A DNA stretch of 64,000 nt from Prosthecobacter debontii (GCA_945861385.1 CAMAUI010000005.1:1-64000); one strand, 5' to 3'; positions 43,369-55,400 are shown, counted from the stretch's first letter. Translations and numbers: made by a program. Notes: a model not told the origin generated them from the letters alone.

Positions 43369-45411
43369 ATGATGGCGGCCACATCCGAAATTTACCCACT
43401 CTCACCGATGCAGCAGGGCATGCTCTTCCATGCCCTGTCGGAGCCCCATTCCGGCGTGGACATCGAGCAAGTCGTGATCACGCTGCCCGGAATCATTGAC
43501 TCCCCGCGCCTGCGTGCCGCGTGGGGACGCGTCGTGGCGAGACACGCGGTTTTGCGGACGGCATTTCGCTGGGATGGCACCGAACCTTTGCAGGTGGTGG
43601 CGGAGAATGTGGACATCCCATGCGCGGAGGAAGCGTTCCCCGGGGATGTGGCGATGGACGCATGGCTGCGCGCGGATCGCACGCGCGGGTTCGCGATGGA
43701 CGAAGCACCGCTCATGCGGCTGCAACTGTTCACAAGCGCCAGCGGGAGCACGCGGCTTGCGTGGACATTCCACCACGCACTGCTGGACGGGCGCTCCATC
43801 GCGATCGTCCTCGATGAGATGTTCGCATTTTACGAAAGCCCCGCGCTGCCGGACCCGCCGCTGCCACGCCCGTATCGCGACTTCATCGCATGGCAGCAAT
43901 CGCAGGATTTTGCGGCCAACGAGCCGTTCTGGCGGCGGTTGCTCGCGGATTTTTCCGCACCCACTCCACTCACCGTGACGAAGCTGCCCGGCTGTGCAGC
44001 CGGCCACGCGCAAGGGGACACAGAGGTGACATTGGGCACCGGAGCCACCTCCGCATTGAAGGCGTTCGCCGCGGACATCGGCGTGACGCTGAACACCCTC
44101 GTGCAAGCCGCATGGGCGCTGGTATTGAGCCGCTACTCGCGGGAGGAGGATGTCTGCTTCGGCGCCACGCGGGCCTGCCGGCGTTCGACGATCGAAGGCT
44201 CGGAGCAGATCGTGGGGCTGCTGATCAACACAGTGCCGATCCGCACGCACGTCTCCCCGGATGCCCCGCTGATCCCATGGCTACAGAGCCTCCGCGAATA
44301 CTGGCTCACCATGCGCCCGCGGGAGCACACGCCGCTCGCCCGCGTGCAAGCGTGGAGCGGCATCCCGCATGGCATGCCGCTGTTCCATTCGCTCGTCGTC
44401 TTCGAAAACCAGGATCTCACGGCTCGCATCCAGTCCCGAGGCGGCGCGTGGGAGGGAGGCTCGCTGCGATTGATCGAGCAGACGAATTTTCCCATCTGCA
44501 TCGCCGCGTATGCCGGCGAATCGCTGCGGCTCGTCGCCGAGTTTGATCGCTCGCATTTCGACGACCAGACGGCATCACGCCTCCTCCGGCACATGCAAAC
44601 CGTGCTCGGGAATTTCACGCACGAGCACACCACCATCGGCGCGATTGCAATGCTGCCAGCGACGGAACGTACCGGACTCCTCTCGCCACCGCGCCCTGCG
44701 CCCCAATTTTCAACACCACCGGAAACACTCCACGAGCTTTTCGCCGCGCAGGTCGCGAGAACCCCCGATGCCATCGCCATCGCCCAGGGCGACGTGCGCC
44801 TCACTTACTCGGAAGTGAATCGCCGGGCCGATTGCATCGCCGCCCACCTCGTGGGGCTCGGAGTCTGTACAGAGACGATCATTGGCCTCTGCATGGATCG
44901 TACGCCGGATCTGGTCATCGCGCTCGTCGGCATCCTCAAGGCGAATTGCGCATACCTCCCGATTGACCTCGCCTACCCTGCGGAACGGCTCGCCTTCATG
45001 CTGGATGATGCGAGAGCCGCCGTCCTCCTCACGCAGCGTTCGCTCGCCAGCCGCATCCCGGCAACGCCCGGCACGCTCATCGTTTTCATCGAGGAGATGG
45101 ATTTCACCGCGACCGCCCCGCCCCGCCCCCCGCGAGCAGCAAAGCCGACGCGCTTTGCTACGTTCTTTACACCAGCGGCTCGACCGGAAAACCCAAGGGC
45201 TGCTGCGTCACGCACCGCAACATCGTCCGCCTTTTCTCCGCCACCCGGCATTGGTTCAACTTCGATGCGCACGATGTCTGGACGCTGTTTCACAGCACCG
45301 CGTTTGACTTCTCGGTGTGGGAGATCTGGGGCGCCCTGCTGCATGGCGGGACACTCGTCGTCGTGCCATTTGAAGTCAGCCGCTCGCCGGAGCAATTCCA
45401 CGAGCTGCTGA
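43369..45411 (+). CDS. NRPS, 5' part: condensation domain and beginning of adenylation domain
   Basis: Residues count from MMAATSEIYPLSPMQQ. A condensation domain (about 5-440) has the active-site HHALLDG (His near 134) and SPMQQGMLFH. An adenylation domain begins near 460 (ALFAAQ-type ELFAAQVARTPDAIAI, LTYSEVNRRAD, LGILKANCAYLPIDLAYPAERL) and then loses its frame in a C-rich tract (45111-45140). The 90 or so residues after that are out-of-frame nonsense up to the stop at 45411. The rest of the A domain continues in the next reading frame as part of the same gene. In-frame starts at 43279-43285 are also possible. Being first in the operon, with no loading module, the C domain may accept an acyl or aminoacyl donor. 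Confidence 0.85.
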   Translation: MMAATSEIYPLSPMQQGMLFHALSEPHSGVDIEQVVITLPGIIDSPRLRAAWGRVVARHAVLRTAFRWDGTEPLQVVAENVDIPCAEEAFPGDVAMDAWLRADRTRGFAMDEAPLMRLQLFTSASGSTRLAWTFHHALLDGRSIAIVLDEMFAFYESPALPDPPLPRPYRDFIAWQQSQDFAANEPFWRRLLADFSAPTPLTVTKLPGCAAGHAQGDTEVTLGTGATSALKAFAADIGVTLNTLVQAAWALVLSRYSREEDVCFGATRACRRSTIEGSEQIVGLLINTVPIRTHVSPDAPLIPWLQSLREYWLTMRPREHTPLARVQAWSGIPHGMPLFHSLVVFENQDLTARIQSRGGAWEGGSLRLIEQTNFPICIAAYAGESLRLVAEFDRSHFDDQTASRLLRHMQTVLGNFTHEHTTIGAIAMLPATERTGLLSPPRPAPQFSTPPETLHELFAAQVARTPDAIAIAQGDVRLTYSEVNRRADCIAAHLVGLGVCTETIIGLCMDRTPDLVIALVGILKANCAYLPIDLAYPAERLAFMLDDARAAVLLTQRSLASRIPATPGTLIVFIEEMDFTATAPPRPPRAAKPTRFATFFTPAARPENPRAAASRTATSSAFSPPPGIGSTSMRTMSGRCFTAPRLTSRCGRSGAPCCMAGHSSSCHLKSAARRSNSTSC

Positions 45412-48400
45412 TCCGCGAACGCGTGACCGTGCTAAACCAGACGCCCAGCGCGTTCCGCCAGCTTGTCGCCGCCGACGGGGCTTCGCAAAACACCACGCCA
45501 CTCTCGCTGCGCACGATCATCTTTGGCGGCGAAGCGCTGGAAATGCAGAGCCTGCGCCCGTGGTTCGATCGCCACGGCGACGCACGCCCGCAGCTCGTGA
45601 ACATGTACGGAATCACCGAAACGACCGTACACGTCACCTACCGACCGCTCACCGCAGCGGATACGCAAGCCGGCAGTGTGATCGGCGAACCGATCCCGGA
45701 TCTCAAAGTTTACATCCTCGATCCGCAGCAGCGCCCCGTCCCCATCGGCGTGCCCGGCGAACTCCACGTCGGCGGCGACGGCCTCGCACGCGGATACCTC
45801 TACCGTCCGGAACTCACCGCCGGGCGCTTCATCGAAAATCCATTCGTCCCCGGCGAGCGTCTCTACCGCACCGGCGATCTTGCGCGCTGGCTGCCAGGGC
45901 GCGACATCGAATACCTCGGGCGCATTGATCAGCAGGTGAAAATCCGCGGCTTCCGCATCGAGCTTGGTGAAATCGAAAGCGTTCTCGCCCGCCATCCTCA
46001 TGTCGCTGAAGCGGCCGTCCTCGCACGCGCTGATGCCGCGGACGGGAAACGCCTCATCGCGTGGTTCGTCGCAAGGCCCGGCACCACTCCGGATGCCGCA
46101 AGCCTCCGCAACCATCTCCGGCAATTCCTTCCCGATTACATGGTGCCCGCGGCGTTCGTGCAAATCGAACGCCTGCCGCTGACGAACAACGGGAAACTGG
46201 ACGCCAAGGCCCTGCCTGCCCCCGGCGAACAACGCCCCGACCTCGGAAGCGCCTTCACCGCGCCGCGCAGCGCAGCCGAGGAGAAAATCGCCACCGTCTG
46301 GCGCCGCGTCCTCAAGCTCGATCGCGTGGGCATCGACGACAACTTCTTCGAGCTGGGCGGCGACAGCATCCTCAGCATCCTCATCGTCGCGCAGTGCCGC
46401 AAGGCCGGCATCGCGATCACCCCGAAACACATCTACGACCATCCCACCATTGCCGGGCTCGCCGGGCTGAGCGCCCCATCCGCACCGCTCACCCCTGAAC
46501 GGAAACTGGAAGGCACAGTCCCGCTCACACCGATCCAACGCTGGTTCTTCGACCACGACTTCGCCGACGCCCGCCACTGGAATCAATCGTTCGTCTTCGA
46601 ACTGCCGCCGTGGATCAGCGACGACCAGCTCGCCGCCGCATTTGCCACCGTTTTTTCCGCGCATCCCGTGTTTGCGCTATCATTTTTCAAAACAGCGGAC
46701 GGCTGGCTCCAGCAAGTTCGCGCACAGGAAAAGCCCGCCACGATTTCCCTCCGCTGCGACACCGCGTCATCGCCCTCGGCGATTGAAATCCAATCCTCCT
46801 TTTCCCTCGAAGGCCCGCTGCTTCGCTACGCGCGGACAGGAAAATTCCTCACCATCGCGGCACACCACCTCATCATGGACGGAGTCTCCTGGAAGATTCT
46901 GCTCGCAGACCTCGACGCCGCCCTGTGCTCGAAGCTCCCGGGCAAACCGACGACGGGATTTCATACGTGGGCTCACGCCCTCGAAGACGCCGCGCGATCC
47001 CCTGCGCTTCGCGATGAACTCCCGTTTTGGCAATCCGTCTGCGCATCCGCCACGCGCAAGCTTCCGCTCGATCATCCCGGCGGTGACAACAGCGAAGCCA
47101 GCACGGAAACGCTCACGACAGTCTTCGGGGCGGCGGAAACCGCGGCCCTTCTCCGCGATCTGCCCGCGCACAACTTGCGCGTCCAGGACGCACTGCTCGC
47201 CGCGCTGGCGCACGGCCTCTCCAGCCTCACCGGCCATGCCGAATTCACCGTCGAAGTGGAAGGCCACGGGCGCGAGGAGGCGGCGATGAGTGGTTTCACC
47301 GGCATGACCGCCGACCTCTCCCACACGATCGGATGGTTCACCACGATCTTTCCGGTTGCACTGCGCGCGTGCGGCACCACCACCGGGACTCTCGCGCACA
47401 CGGCAAAGTCGCTCGCGGCGGTGCCCGGCAATGGCTTCGGATATTCGCTTCTCCGCCATCTCACTGAATGCGCCGAAAACCTGCGCATCGAGCCGCAGGT
47501 GCTTTTCAATTTCCTCGGACAGTTCGACAACATCGCCTCCGACATCGAGACACTCAGGTTCGCCGATGCCGCCACCGCATCGTGGCGCGCGCCCGGAGCG
47601 CGACGGACACATCTCCTCGAAATCAACTCGCTGGTCATCCACGGCCGCCTTGAAATCCGCTGGAACTTCAGCACCGGCCTGCACCACCGGAACACCATCG
47701 CGCGCGCCGCGGACGTCCTCGCGGCGGCGCTCCGGGACTTCATCGCACACGCCGCGCCCGCGCAGTTCGCGCTCGCGCGGTGCGACACCGCTCCGCTGCT
47801 CCGCCTCCACCCGGATGCGGCGGACATCTATCCACTGACGCCGATGCAGCGGCTCTTTTTCACGCTCGAAATGGCGCGCCCAGGCAGCGGCACCGATCAG
47901 TGGCACGCACGAATCACCGGGCCCTTGGATGCAGCGCGTCTTCAAGCGGCATGGCACGCGGCGCTGTGCCGCCACCCGGCTATCCGCACCGCTTATGCCG
48001 CCACGGAAATCCCGCACGCTGTCGTCCTCAAGGACGCCCGCCCGGAATGGCACGCCGAGGACTTGCGCAATCTCCCGCACGACCAGCAAGAGCGACGATT
48101 CGCCGCATTCCTCGCAGCAGACGCCGCGCAGCCTTTTGACCTGGCCACCCCACCGTTGACGCGCCTCGCCCTTTTCCGCACCGCGGAAAATGAGCACCGC
48201 TTCGTCTGGACGCACCACCACCTGGAGATTGATGGGTGGTCGTGGCCTGTCCTCTTCCACGACGTGGCAATGCTCTACGCCGGCAAAGACCTGCCAGCCG
48301 CCCCTCCCTATCGCGACTTCATCGGATGGCTCGCTTCACGTGCAACCGGTCGCGACGGGCAGTTCTGGCGGGAATATCTCCTGCGATTCCGCGCGCCGAC

Positions 48401-49451
48401 GCCGCTCCCGCTGCCTCCGCCGGATCGCGCATGCGACGCCGCCGTCGAAATCACAGCCTTCTTCCGGCCGCTTGATGAGATTGCGCAGCGCCTCCAAGTC
48501 ACGCCGAACATCATTGTCCAAGCCGCGTGGGCGCTGCTGCTCGCCCACCACTCCGGCGAGGCTGATGTCGTTTTTGGGGCCGCACTCTCGGGCCGGCCGG
48601 CGGATCTTGCGGATTCCGAAGGCATCGTCGGTCACTTCGTGAACAACGTCCCGATCCGCGCGGAGGTGGGGAACTCCGAGCCGTTCCCGGCAATAGCCCG
48701 GCGGATGCATCTCCAGTTTGCCTATCTCACAGCCTTTCAACACACTTCGCTGTCCGACATTCACGCGTCCAGCGAACTGCCGTGGAATGCGCGCCTGTTC
48801 CAGACGCTGGTCGTCTTTCAAAACTACGGCGGCAGCGACTCCGCGATGCATCTCGGCGGTGCCACCATCACCGACTGTTGCGCGCCGGTCCGCACAAACT
48901 ACCCGCTCACGCTCGCGGTCACGCCCGGCGACGGACTGCGCCTCACACTTATCACGCTGCCACGCATCGCCAGTCACGCCACGGCATCCGCACTTCTCGA
49001 TCAACTCACCGCCATCTTCGCCGCGGTTTGCGAGGATCCGGAGCGCACGGTCTCAGAGATCACCAGCATCCTCCCTTCACCCGCAACCGTGCCCGCGTCG
49101 GCCGGCAGCCCGGCCAAATCCGCCACGCAGGATGCACCGGCGACGGAGACCGAGCGCATCGTTGCGGAGGTCTGGCGCGAAGCTTTTGGCCGCCCGGTCG
49201 GCGCTTCCGACAACTTCTTCGACATCGGCGGGCACTCCCTCCTCATGCTTCAAGTCCACGCGCGCCTCTCCGAGAGACTCGGGCGCAGCATTCCGGTCGT
49301 GAAATTTTTCCAGCATCCGAACATTCGCTCGATCGCCCGTTTCCTCGCCGGTGATACCCCCAAGTCAGCCACCGTGTCCGACGCACGCGAGCGCGCAGCC
49401 AGGGCGAAGGCCGCGCAGGCACGCCGCCCGCTTACTCCCCGCATCAAATGA
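45315..49451 (+). CDS. NRPS, 3' part: rest of adenylation, T, E, C, T
   Basis: 1,378 residues from the first ATG; in this frame real coding begins about 45140 with ALCYVLYTSGSTGKPKG (A3). Then the A domain to about residue 310, a carrier (DNFFELGGDSILS, Ser351), an epimerisation domain (about 399-812: HHLIMDGVSW, TIGWFTTIFPV, GNGFGYSLLRHL), a second condensation domain (about 836-1252: YPLTPMQRLFF, HHLEIDGWSW) and a carrier (DNFFDIGGHSLL, Ser1308). The last C-T pair has no A domain of its own. Hand-read specificity residues of the first A domain (D-F-W-N-I-G-M-V-H) match the textbook threonine code, so D-Thr would be made after epimerisation. The stop overlaps the PKS start as ATGA. Confidence 0.9.
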   Translation: MWEIWGALLHGGTLVVVPFEVSRSPEQFHELLIRERVTVLNQTPSAFRQLVAADGASQNTTPLSLRTIIFGGEALEMQSLRPWFDRHGDARPQLVNMYGITETTVHVTYRPLTAADTQAGSVIGEPIPDLKVYILDPQQRPVPIGVPGELHVGGDGLARGYLYRPELTAGRFIENPFVPGERLYRTGDLARWLPGRDIEYLGRIDQQVKIRGFRIELGEIESVLARHPHVAEAAVLARADAADGKRLIAWFVARPGTTPDAASLRNHLRQFLPDYMVPAAFVQIERLPLTNNGKLDAKALPAPGEQRPDLGSAFTAPRSAAEEKIATVWRRVLKLDRVGIDDNFFELGGDSILSILIVAQCRKAGIAITPKHIYDHPTIAGLAGLSAPSAPLTPERKLEGTVPLTPIQRWFFDHDFADARHWNQSFVFELPPWISDDQLAAAFATVFSAHPVFALSFFKTADGWLQQVRAQEKPATISLRCDTASSPSAIEIQSSFSLEGPLLRYARTGKFLTIAAHHLIMDGVSWKILLADLDAALCSKLPGKPTTGFHTWAHALEDAARSPALRDELPFWQSVCASATRKLPLDHPGGDNSEASTETLTTVFGAAETAALLRDLPAHNLRVQDALLAALAHGLSSLTGHAEFTVEVEGHGREEAAMSGFTGMTADLSHTIGWFTTIFPVALRACGTTTGTLAHTAKSLAAVPGNGFGYSLLRHLTECAENLRIEPQVLFNFLGQFDNIASDIETLRFADAATASWRAPGARRTHLLEINSLVIHGRLEIRWNFSTGLHHRNTIARAADVLAAALRDFIAHAAPAQFALARCDTAPLLRLHPDAADIYPLTPMQRLFFTLEMARPGSGTDQWHARITGPLDAARLQAAWHAALCRHPAIRTAYAATEIPHAVVLKDARPEWHAEDLRNLPHDQQERRFAAFLAADAAQPFDLATPPLTRLALFRTAENEHRFVWTHHHLEIDGWSWPVLFHDVAMLYAGKDLPAAPPYRDFIGWLASRATGRDGQFWREYLLRFRAPTPLPLPPPDRACDAAVEITAFFRPLDEIAQRLQVTPNIIVQAAWALLLAHHSGEADVVFGAALSGRPADLADSEGIVGHFVNNVPIRAEVGNSEPFPAIARRMHLQFAYLTAFQHTSLSDIHASSELPWNARLFQTLVVFQNYGGSDSAMHLGGATITDCCAPVRTNYPLTLAVTPGDGLRLTLITLPRIASHATASALLDQLTAIFAAVCEDPERTVSEITSILPSPATVPASAGSPAKSATQDAPATETERIVAEVWREAFGRPVGASDNFFDIGGHSLLMLQVHARLSERLGRSIPVVKFFQHPNIRSIARFLAGDTPKSATVSDARERAARAKAAQARRPLTPRIK

Positions 49452-52400
49452 CAGACGCGCCCGACGGCATCGCAATCATCGGAATGTCCGGCCGGTTCCC
49501 CGGCGCGCGCAACGTCGCGGAGTTCTGGCAAAACCTCCTCGCCGGCGCGGAAACCATCAGCACCATCGCCGGCCCCGCGCCGGATGGCGCCGGCAATTAC
49601 GTGCCCCGGCGCGGCCTCATCGAGCGGCCTGAGTGGTTCGACGCGGCGTTCTTCGGGATGTCACCACGGGAGGCGGAGGTCACTGATCCGCAGCAGCGGA
49701 TTTTTTTGGAGGAATGCTGGACGGCACTCGAGGACGCGGCCTGCGATCCCTCGCGCTTCCAGGGCGCGATCGGCGTCTATGCGGGAATGACGAACAACAC
49801 TTACTGGCAGCAGAACGTCGCGCATCATCCGGAATTGATCGAGAGCGTGGGGTGGCTGACTGCGATGATGGGCAACGAGAAGGACTACCTCGCCACCCGC
49901 GTCGCGTACAAACTCAACCTCCGCGGCCCCGCGCTGAACATCTACACGGCATGCAGCACTTCGCTCGTGGCCGTGTGCCAGGCCGTGCAGGGACTTCTCA
50001 ATTTCAACTGCGACGTGGCGCTCGCAGGCGGCGTCTCGGTCACATTCCCCCACGAGCGCGGATACTTTCACACGGACGGCGGCATTGTTTCGCCGGACGG
50101 TCACTGCCGCGCGTTTGATGCGAAATCGGCGGGCACGGTCTTCAGCAACGGCGTCGGTGTGGTCGTGCTCAAGCGGCTCGCCGACGCAATCGCGGCGCGG
50201 GATCCGATCTACGCGGTGATCAGGGGCGCGGCGCTCAACAATGACGGCAGCGACAAAGTCAGTTTCACCGCACCCAGCGTCGAGGGCCACACGGGCGTCA
50301 TCGCCCTCGCCCATGCGCTCGCCGACGTGGAGCCGCGCAGCATCGGCTACATCGAAGCGCACGGCACGGGCACCCCGCTCGGCGACCCCATCGAAATCGC
50401 GGGGCTCACCCAGGCATTCCGCGCAGGCACGCAGGACACCGGCTTCTGCGCCATCGGCTCGCTCAAGACCAACATCGGCCATCTCGACGCCGCGGCGGGG
50501 ATCGCGGGGCTCATCAAGGCCGCGCTGTGCGTGAAGCACGGAAAAATCCCGCCGAGCCTCCACTTCACCACTCCCAACCCGCAGCTTGGAATCGAGGACT
50601 CACCGTTCTTCGTCGCTGACCGGCTCATGGACTGGCCCGAAAACACGGGGCCACGGCGATGCGGCGTCAGCAGCTTCGGCGTGGGTGGAACGAACGCGCA
50701 TTGCGTGCTCGAGGAGTTCGACGCACCGGATCGCGAGGAGGCGAGGACGTCGCCCACGCCTCTCATCCTGCCGATTTCCGCAAAGACAGAAACCGCCCTC
50801 GCACAGATCGCCGCCAACCTCGCCGACCATCTCGAGCAGCAGCCCCAGCTTTCGCTTTGCAACGTCGCCCACACACTTCAGGCCGGTCGCGCGGCGCTCA
50901 ATCACCGGCGCGCTTTTGTCGCCACGAGCCGGGAAGTGGCGATCTCCGCGCTTCGCGGTTTCGAGCCGAAGCAGACGCACTCCGGCGAGGCGGGGACGGG
51001 CGGAGTGGTGTTCATGTTCCCAGGGCAAGGCGCGCAGTACGCGGGGATGGGCGCATCACTTTACCTGGCGGAACCGGCGTACCGGGAGGCGCTCGATGAA
51101 TGCTGCGAACTCCTCCGCCCCACACTCGGCCTCGATCTGCGGTCACTGCTTCACCCAGCGGACTCCGACCGCGACCGGGCGTCCTCCACACTGCGGGAGA
51201 CGCGATATACCCAGCCCGCAATTTTCGCGGTCAGCTACGCCCTGGCGCGGCTTTGGATGTCGTGGGGCATCAAGCCCTCCGCGTGCATCGGCCACAGCGT
51301 GGGCGAGTACGTCGCCGCAACTCTCGCCGGGGTTTTCACACTTCCCGATGCGCTGCGCCTCGTCGCCGCCCGCGCGCAGCTCGTGAACGACCAGCCCGGC
51401 GGCGCGATGCTCGCAGTCCGGCTCAGCGAGGAGGATGCGCGTGTCCATGCGAATGACCGCATCGCACTTGCAGCCGTCAATGCTCCGAAATTGTGTGTCC
51501 TCGCGGGCCCGGACGACGCCATCGCCACGCTCGAATCCCGCCTCGCGCAAGACGGCATCGCGGCCAAGCGCCTCGAAACTTCGCATGCGTTTCACTCCGC
51601 GATGATGGATGCCGTGATCGAGCCGCTCGCAGAAATCGCCGCGGGAATCCCCCGCAATCCCCCTTCGCTCCCGGTCCTCTCCACCGTCACTGGCGGCTGG
51701 CTTGGCGCGGATGAGGCGACCGACCCGCGCTATTGGGCACGCCATGCGAGGGAGACGGTGCGTTTTTCACCCGCGATCGCCGCGCTGCTCTCCGGCGAAA
51801 ACCGCATCTACCTCGAGTGCGGTCCCGGCCAGACGCTGACCCAGCTTGCGCGCCAGCATCGGCCGGAGAATTGCGCGATCCTCAGTTCCATTCATGAGGG
51901 CGGGGATGAAGTGGCGGGGCTTCGCGGCGCAGCCGCGCAGTTGTGGACACGCGGCTGCCTGCTCGACTGGAGCGCGCTCGCACAAGGGCGCACGCACGCG
52001 CGTGTCCCGCTCCCGACCTACCCATTCGATCGTAAACGCTACTTTGCCGACGCTCCCGCAACGCAACCGGCACCACTCGCGCAGCCCGCGCGAAACGAAC
52101 GCGCCACCACCGAGGCGCAACCGGTCGAGATCGCGCCCGACACAAGCGAAACCCGCCCGGTCCGGCTGCAACGCGAAATCACCGCAGTGCTCGAGTCGCT
52201 CTCCGGCAGCGACCTCGCCGGGATGGATCCAAAAGTCTCGTTCCTCGAACTCGGCTTCGACTCCCTCTTTCTCACGCAAGCCGCCGTGGCGCTCTTCAAG
52301 CGGTTCGGCGTGAAAATCACATTCCGCCAGCTCCTCCAGGATCTCCCGAGCCCGGAACTGCTCGCGGCCCATCTCGACACCGTGCTGCCCCAAACCGCAC

Positions 52401-55400
52401 ACACGCAGCCAGCCGCAAAAAACCTCACCACGCAGCCAGCCGCGCCAGTTTCCGCGCCCGCCCGCGCACACGGGCCGTTCCGGGGGATTGACCGGGGCAG
52501 CACGGAAATCACGGCGGAACAACGCTCGCATCTCGACGCCCTCATCGCCCGCTACACCGCACGGACAACCGGCTCGAAAAAATTCACCGCAATGCACCGC
52601 GCGCATCTCGCCGATCCGCGCGCGGTCGCGGGATTCCGCCGCGAGTGGAAGGAGATCGTCTATCCGCTCGTCTGCGAGCGCAGCGAGGGCTCCCGCCTTT
52701 GGGATGCGGACGACAACGAGTACGTGGACATCACGCTCGGCTTTGGCCAGATCCTCTTCGGCCACCGTCCCGCGTGGCTGGTCGAGGCGATCGAAAAACA
52801 GCTCCACACGGGCATCGAAATCGGCCCCACCTCCCCGCTCGCGGGCACTCTGGCAGCGCGGCTGGGAAAATTCCTCGGCCTCGATCGCGTCGCGTTCTGC
52901 AATACCGGCAGCGAGGCCGTCGCCGCAGCCCTGCGGATTGCCCGGACGGTCTCCGGGCGCGACCGCGTCGTGGTTTTCTCCGGCGCCTACCATGGCATTT
53001 TCGACGAGGTGCTTTTCCGCCCCGGCCCCATGCCCATAGCGCCCGGCATCCCGCAGAGCGCCGTGCAAAACCTCGTCGTGCTCGACTACGGGACCGAGCA
53101 GTCACTCGAATGGCTGCGCACAAACGCGCACGACCTTGCCGCAGTGCTGATCGAGCCGGTGCAAAGCCGCCATCCCGCGCTGATGCCCCGCGAATTTCTC
53201 CACGAAATCCGGAGGATCACGAGCGCCTCCGGCGTCGCGCTGATCCTCGATGAAATCGTCACCGGCTTCCGGCTCGCGCCCCGTGGCGCGCAGGAATATT
53301 TCGGCATCAGCGCCGACATCGCGACCTACGGAAAAATCATCGGCGGCGGAATGCCGGTCGGCATCGTGGCTGGCAGCACGCAGTACATGGATGCGCTCGA
53401 TGGCGGTGCGTGGCGTTACGGTGATGACTCATTCCCCGAGATCGGCGTCACGTTTTTCGCAGGAACTTTCGTGCGTCATCCGCTGGCGCTCGCGGCGGCC
53501 TCGGCGGTGCTCACGCAGATCGAAGCCGGCGGCGCACAGCTCCAGAAAGGCCTCGCGGACAAGACGGGCGGCCTCGTCGCGCGCATGAACGGACATCTCG
53601 ATCGCATCGGGGTTCCTCTGCGCTGGGAACAATGCACGTCGCTCTATTATCTGCCGCTGCCTCCCGAACTGCGGTTTGCCCCGCTCCTTTTTCACCACAT
53701 GCGGATACATGGAATCCATGTCTGGGAAAATCGCCCGTGTTTCCTCAGCGCCGCTCACAGCGATGCCGATATTGCAGCGATCGCCTCCGCATTCGAGGAA
53801 TCAGTGGATGCGCTCGTTCGCGTGGGCCTGCTCCCGGCCCACGCGCCAGCCGGGCTTGCCGGCTCCGCGGACACATTCCCGCTCACGGATGCCCAGCAGG
53901 AAATCCATCTCGCCACCCGGCTCGGCGCGGAGGCGAGCGCGGCATTCAATGACGCGATCCGGCTCAGCATTCGCGGCAGCCTGAGCCTCGGAACCATGCG
54001 CTCCGCGCTCGCCAGGCTGGTGGACCGGCACGAGGCGCTGCGGACGACATTTTTACCGGACGGCACTGCGCAGCGCGTCACACCGGGAGGGCCGGGGGAA
54101 CTGTTGTTCGAGGATTATTCGGACGAACCGGTGAGCAGCCGGGACATGAAAATCGCGGCGCTCGCGGAGCGATTCAGCGTGACCCCGTTCGACCTCGGGC
54201 AAGGGCCGCTGTTTCGCGCAGCCCTGGTCAGGCTCGGTGCGGATGATCACGCCTTGATCTTTTGCGCGCACCACATCGTGTGCGACGGGTGGTCCTTTGG
54301 CCTTGTTGCATCGGACCTCGCCGCACTCTGCGCGGAAGAAAACCCCGCGCTGCCGGAACCGTTCACGATGCGCGCGTATGAACGCCTCCAGCAGGAATCC
54401 CGACACACGCGCGAGTTCGCCCAGGCGGAGGATTGGTGGCTGAGGCAGTTTGAGAATCCACCACCACTCCTCGATCTTCCCACCGACCGGCCCCGCCCGC
54501 CTCATCGCACGTTCAATGCGAATACAGCCACCTCCGATTTCCCGGCGGATCTTTGCCTGCGCTTGCGCCAGCTTGCCTCGGCACGCCGCTCGACCCTCTT
54601 CCCGGTGTTGTTCGGTGCCTTCGCCACACTCCTCCATCGCCTGAGCGGACAATCGGACATCGTCATTGGAATTGCCGGTGCAGGCCAGGCGCAGATCGAG
54701 GCGCCCCTCGTCGGCCACTGCGTGAATTTCCTTCCGCTCCGCCTGCGGGTCGCCGACGACCTTGCATTTGGCGACTTCCTCCAGGCCATCAATGACCTCG
54801 TCCTCGATGCCCAGGAACAGCAACAGGTCACGTTTGGGCGGTTGATTCAAAAGCTCTCACTCCCCCGGGAACAAGGCCGGATGCCGCTCGTCAGTGTGAG
54901 CTTCAATATGGATCGCGCATCCGGCCCGCTGTCATTTGGCAGCGCAGAGGCTGAGCTGATGCCCCTTGCAAAGCAACGCTACCACCTGGACCTGAGCTTC
55001 AATCTGGTTGAGAGCGGGGAAGGTCTCCGGTTGTTCTGCCATTTCAACACCGACCTGTTTGACCCCGCGACGATCGAGAGGTGGATGAAGCACTACTCCA
55101 CTCTGCTCAGCGGCATCGCGGATTCGCCTGCAACAACGCTCAGCGAACTTCCCCTGCTCACTGCGGCGGAAACCGCTCAAATCCTCGTGGAATGGAACGA
55201 CACCTCCCGCGGCTATCCACGCGACTCGGGCGTTGACGATCTGTTCGAGGACATCGTCGCCCAGCAGCCAAACTCGCCAGCAATCACCGACGGCGACCAG
55301 ATTCTCACCTACGGCCGGCTCAATTCCGAGGCCAACATGCTCGCGCACCGGCTCGCTGATTCGGGCGTGGCTCCGGGATCACTCATCGGCATCTGCCTCG

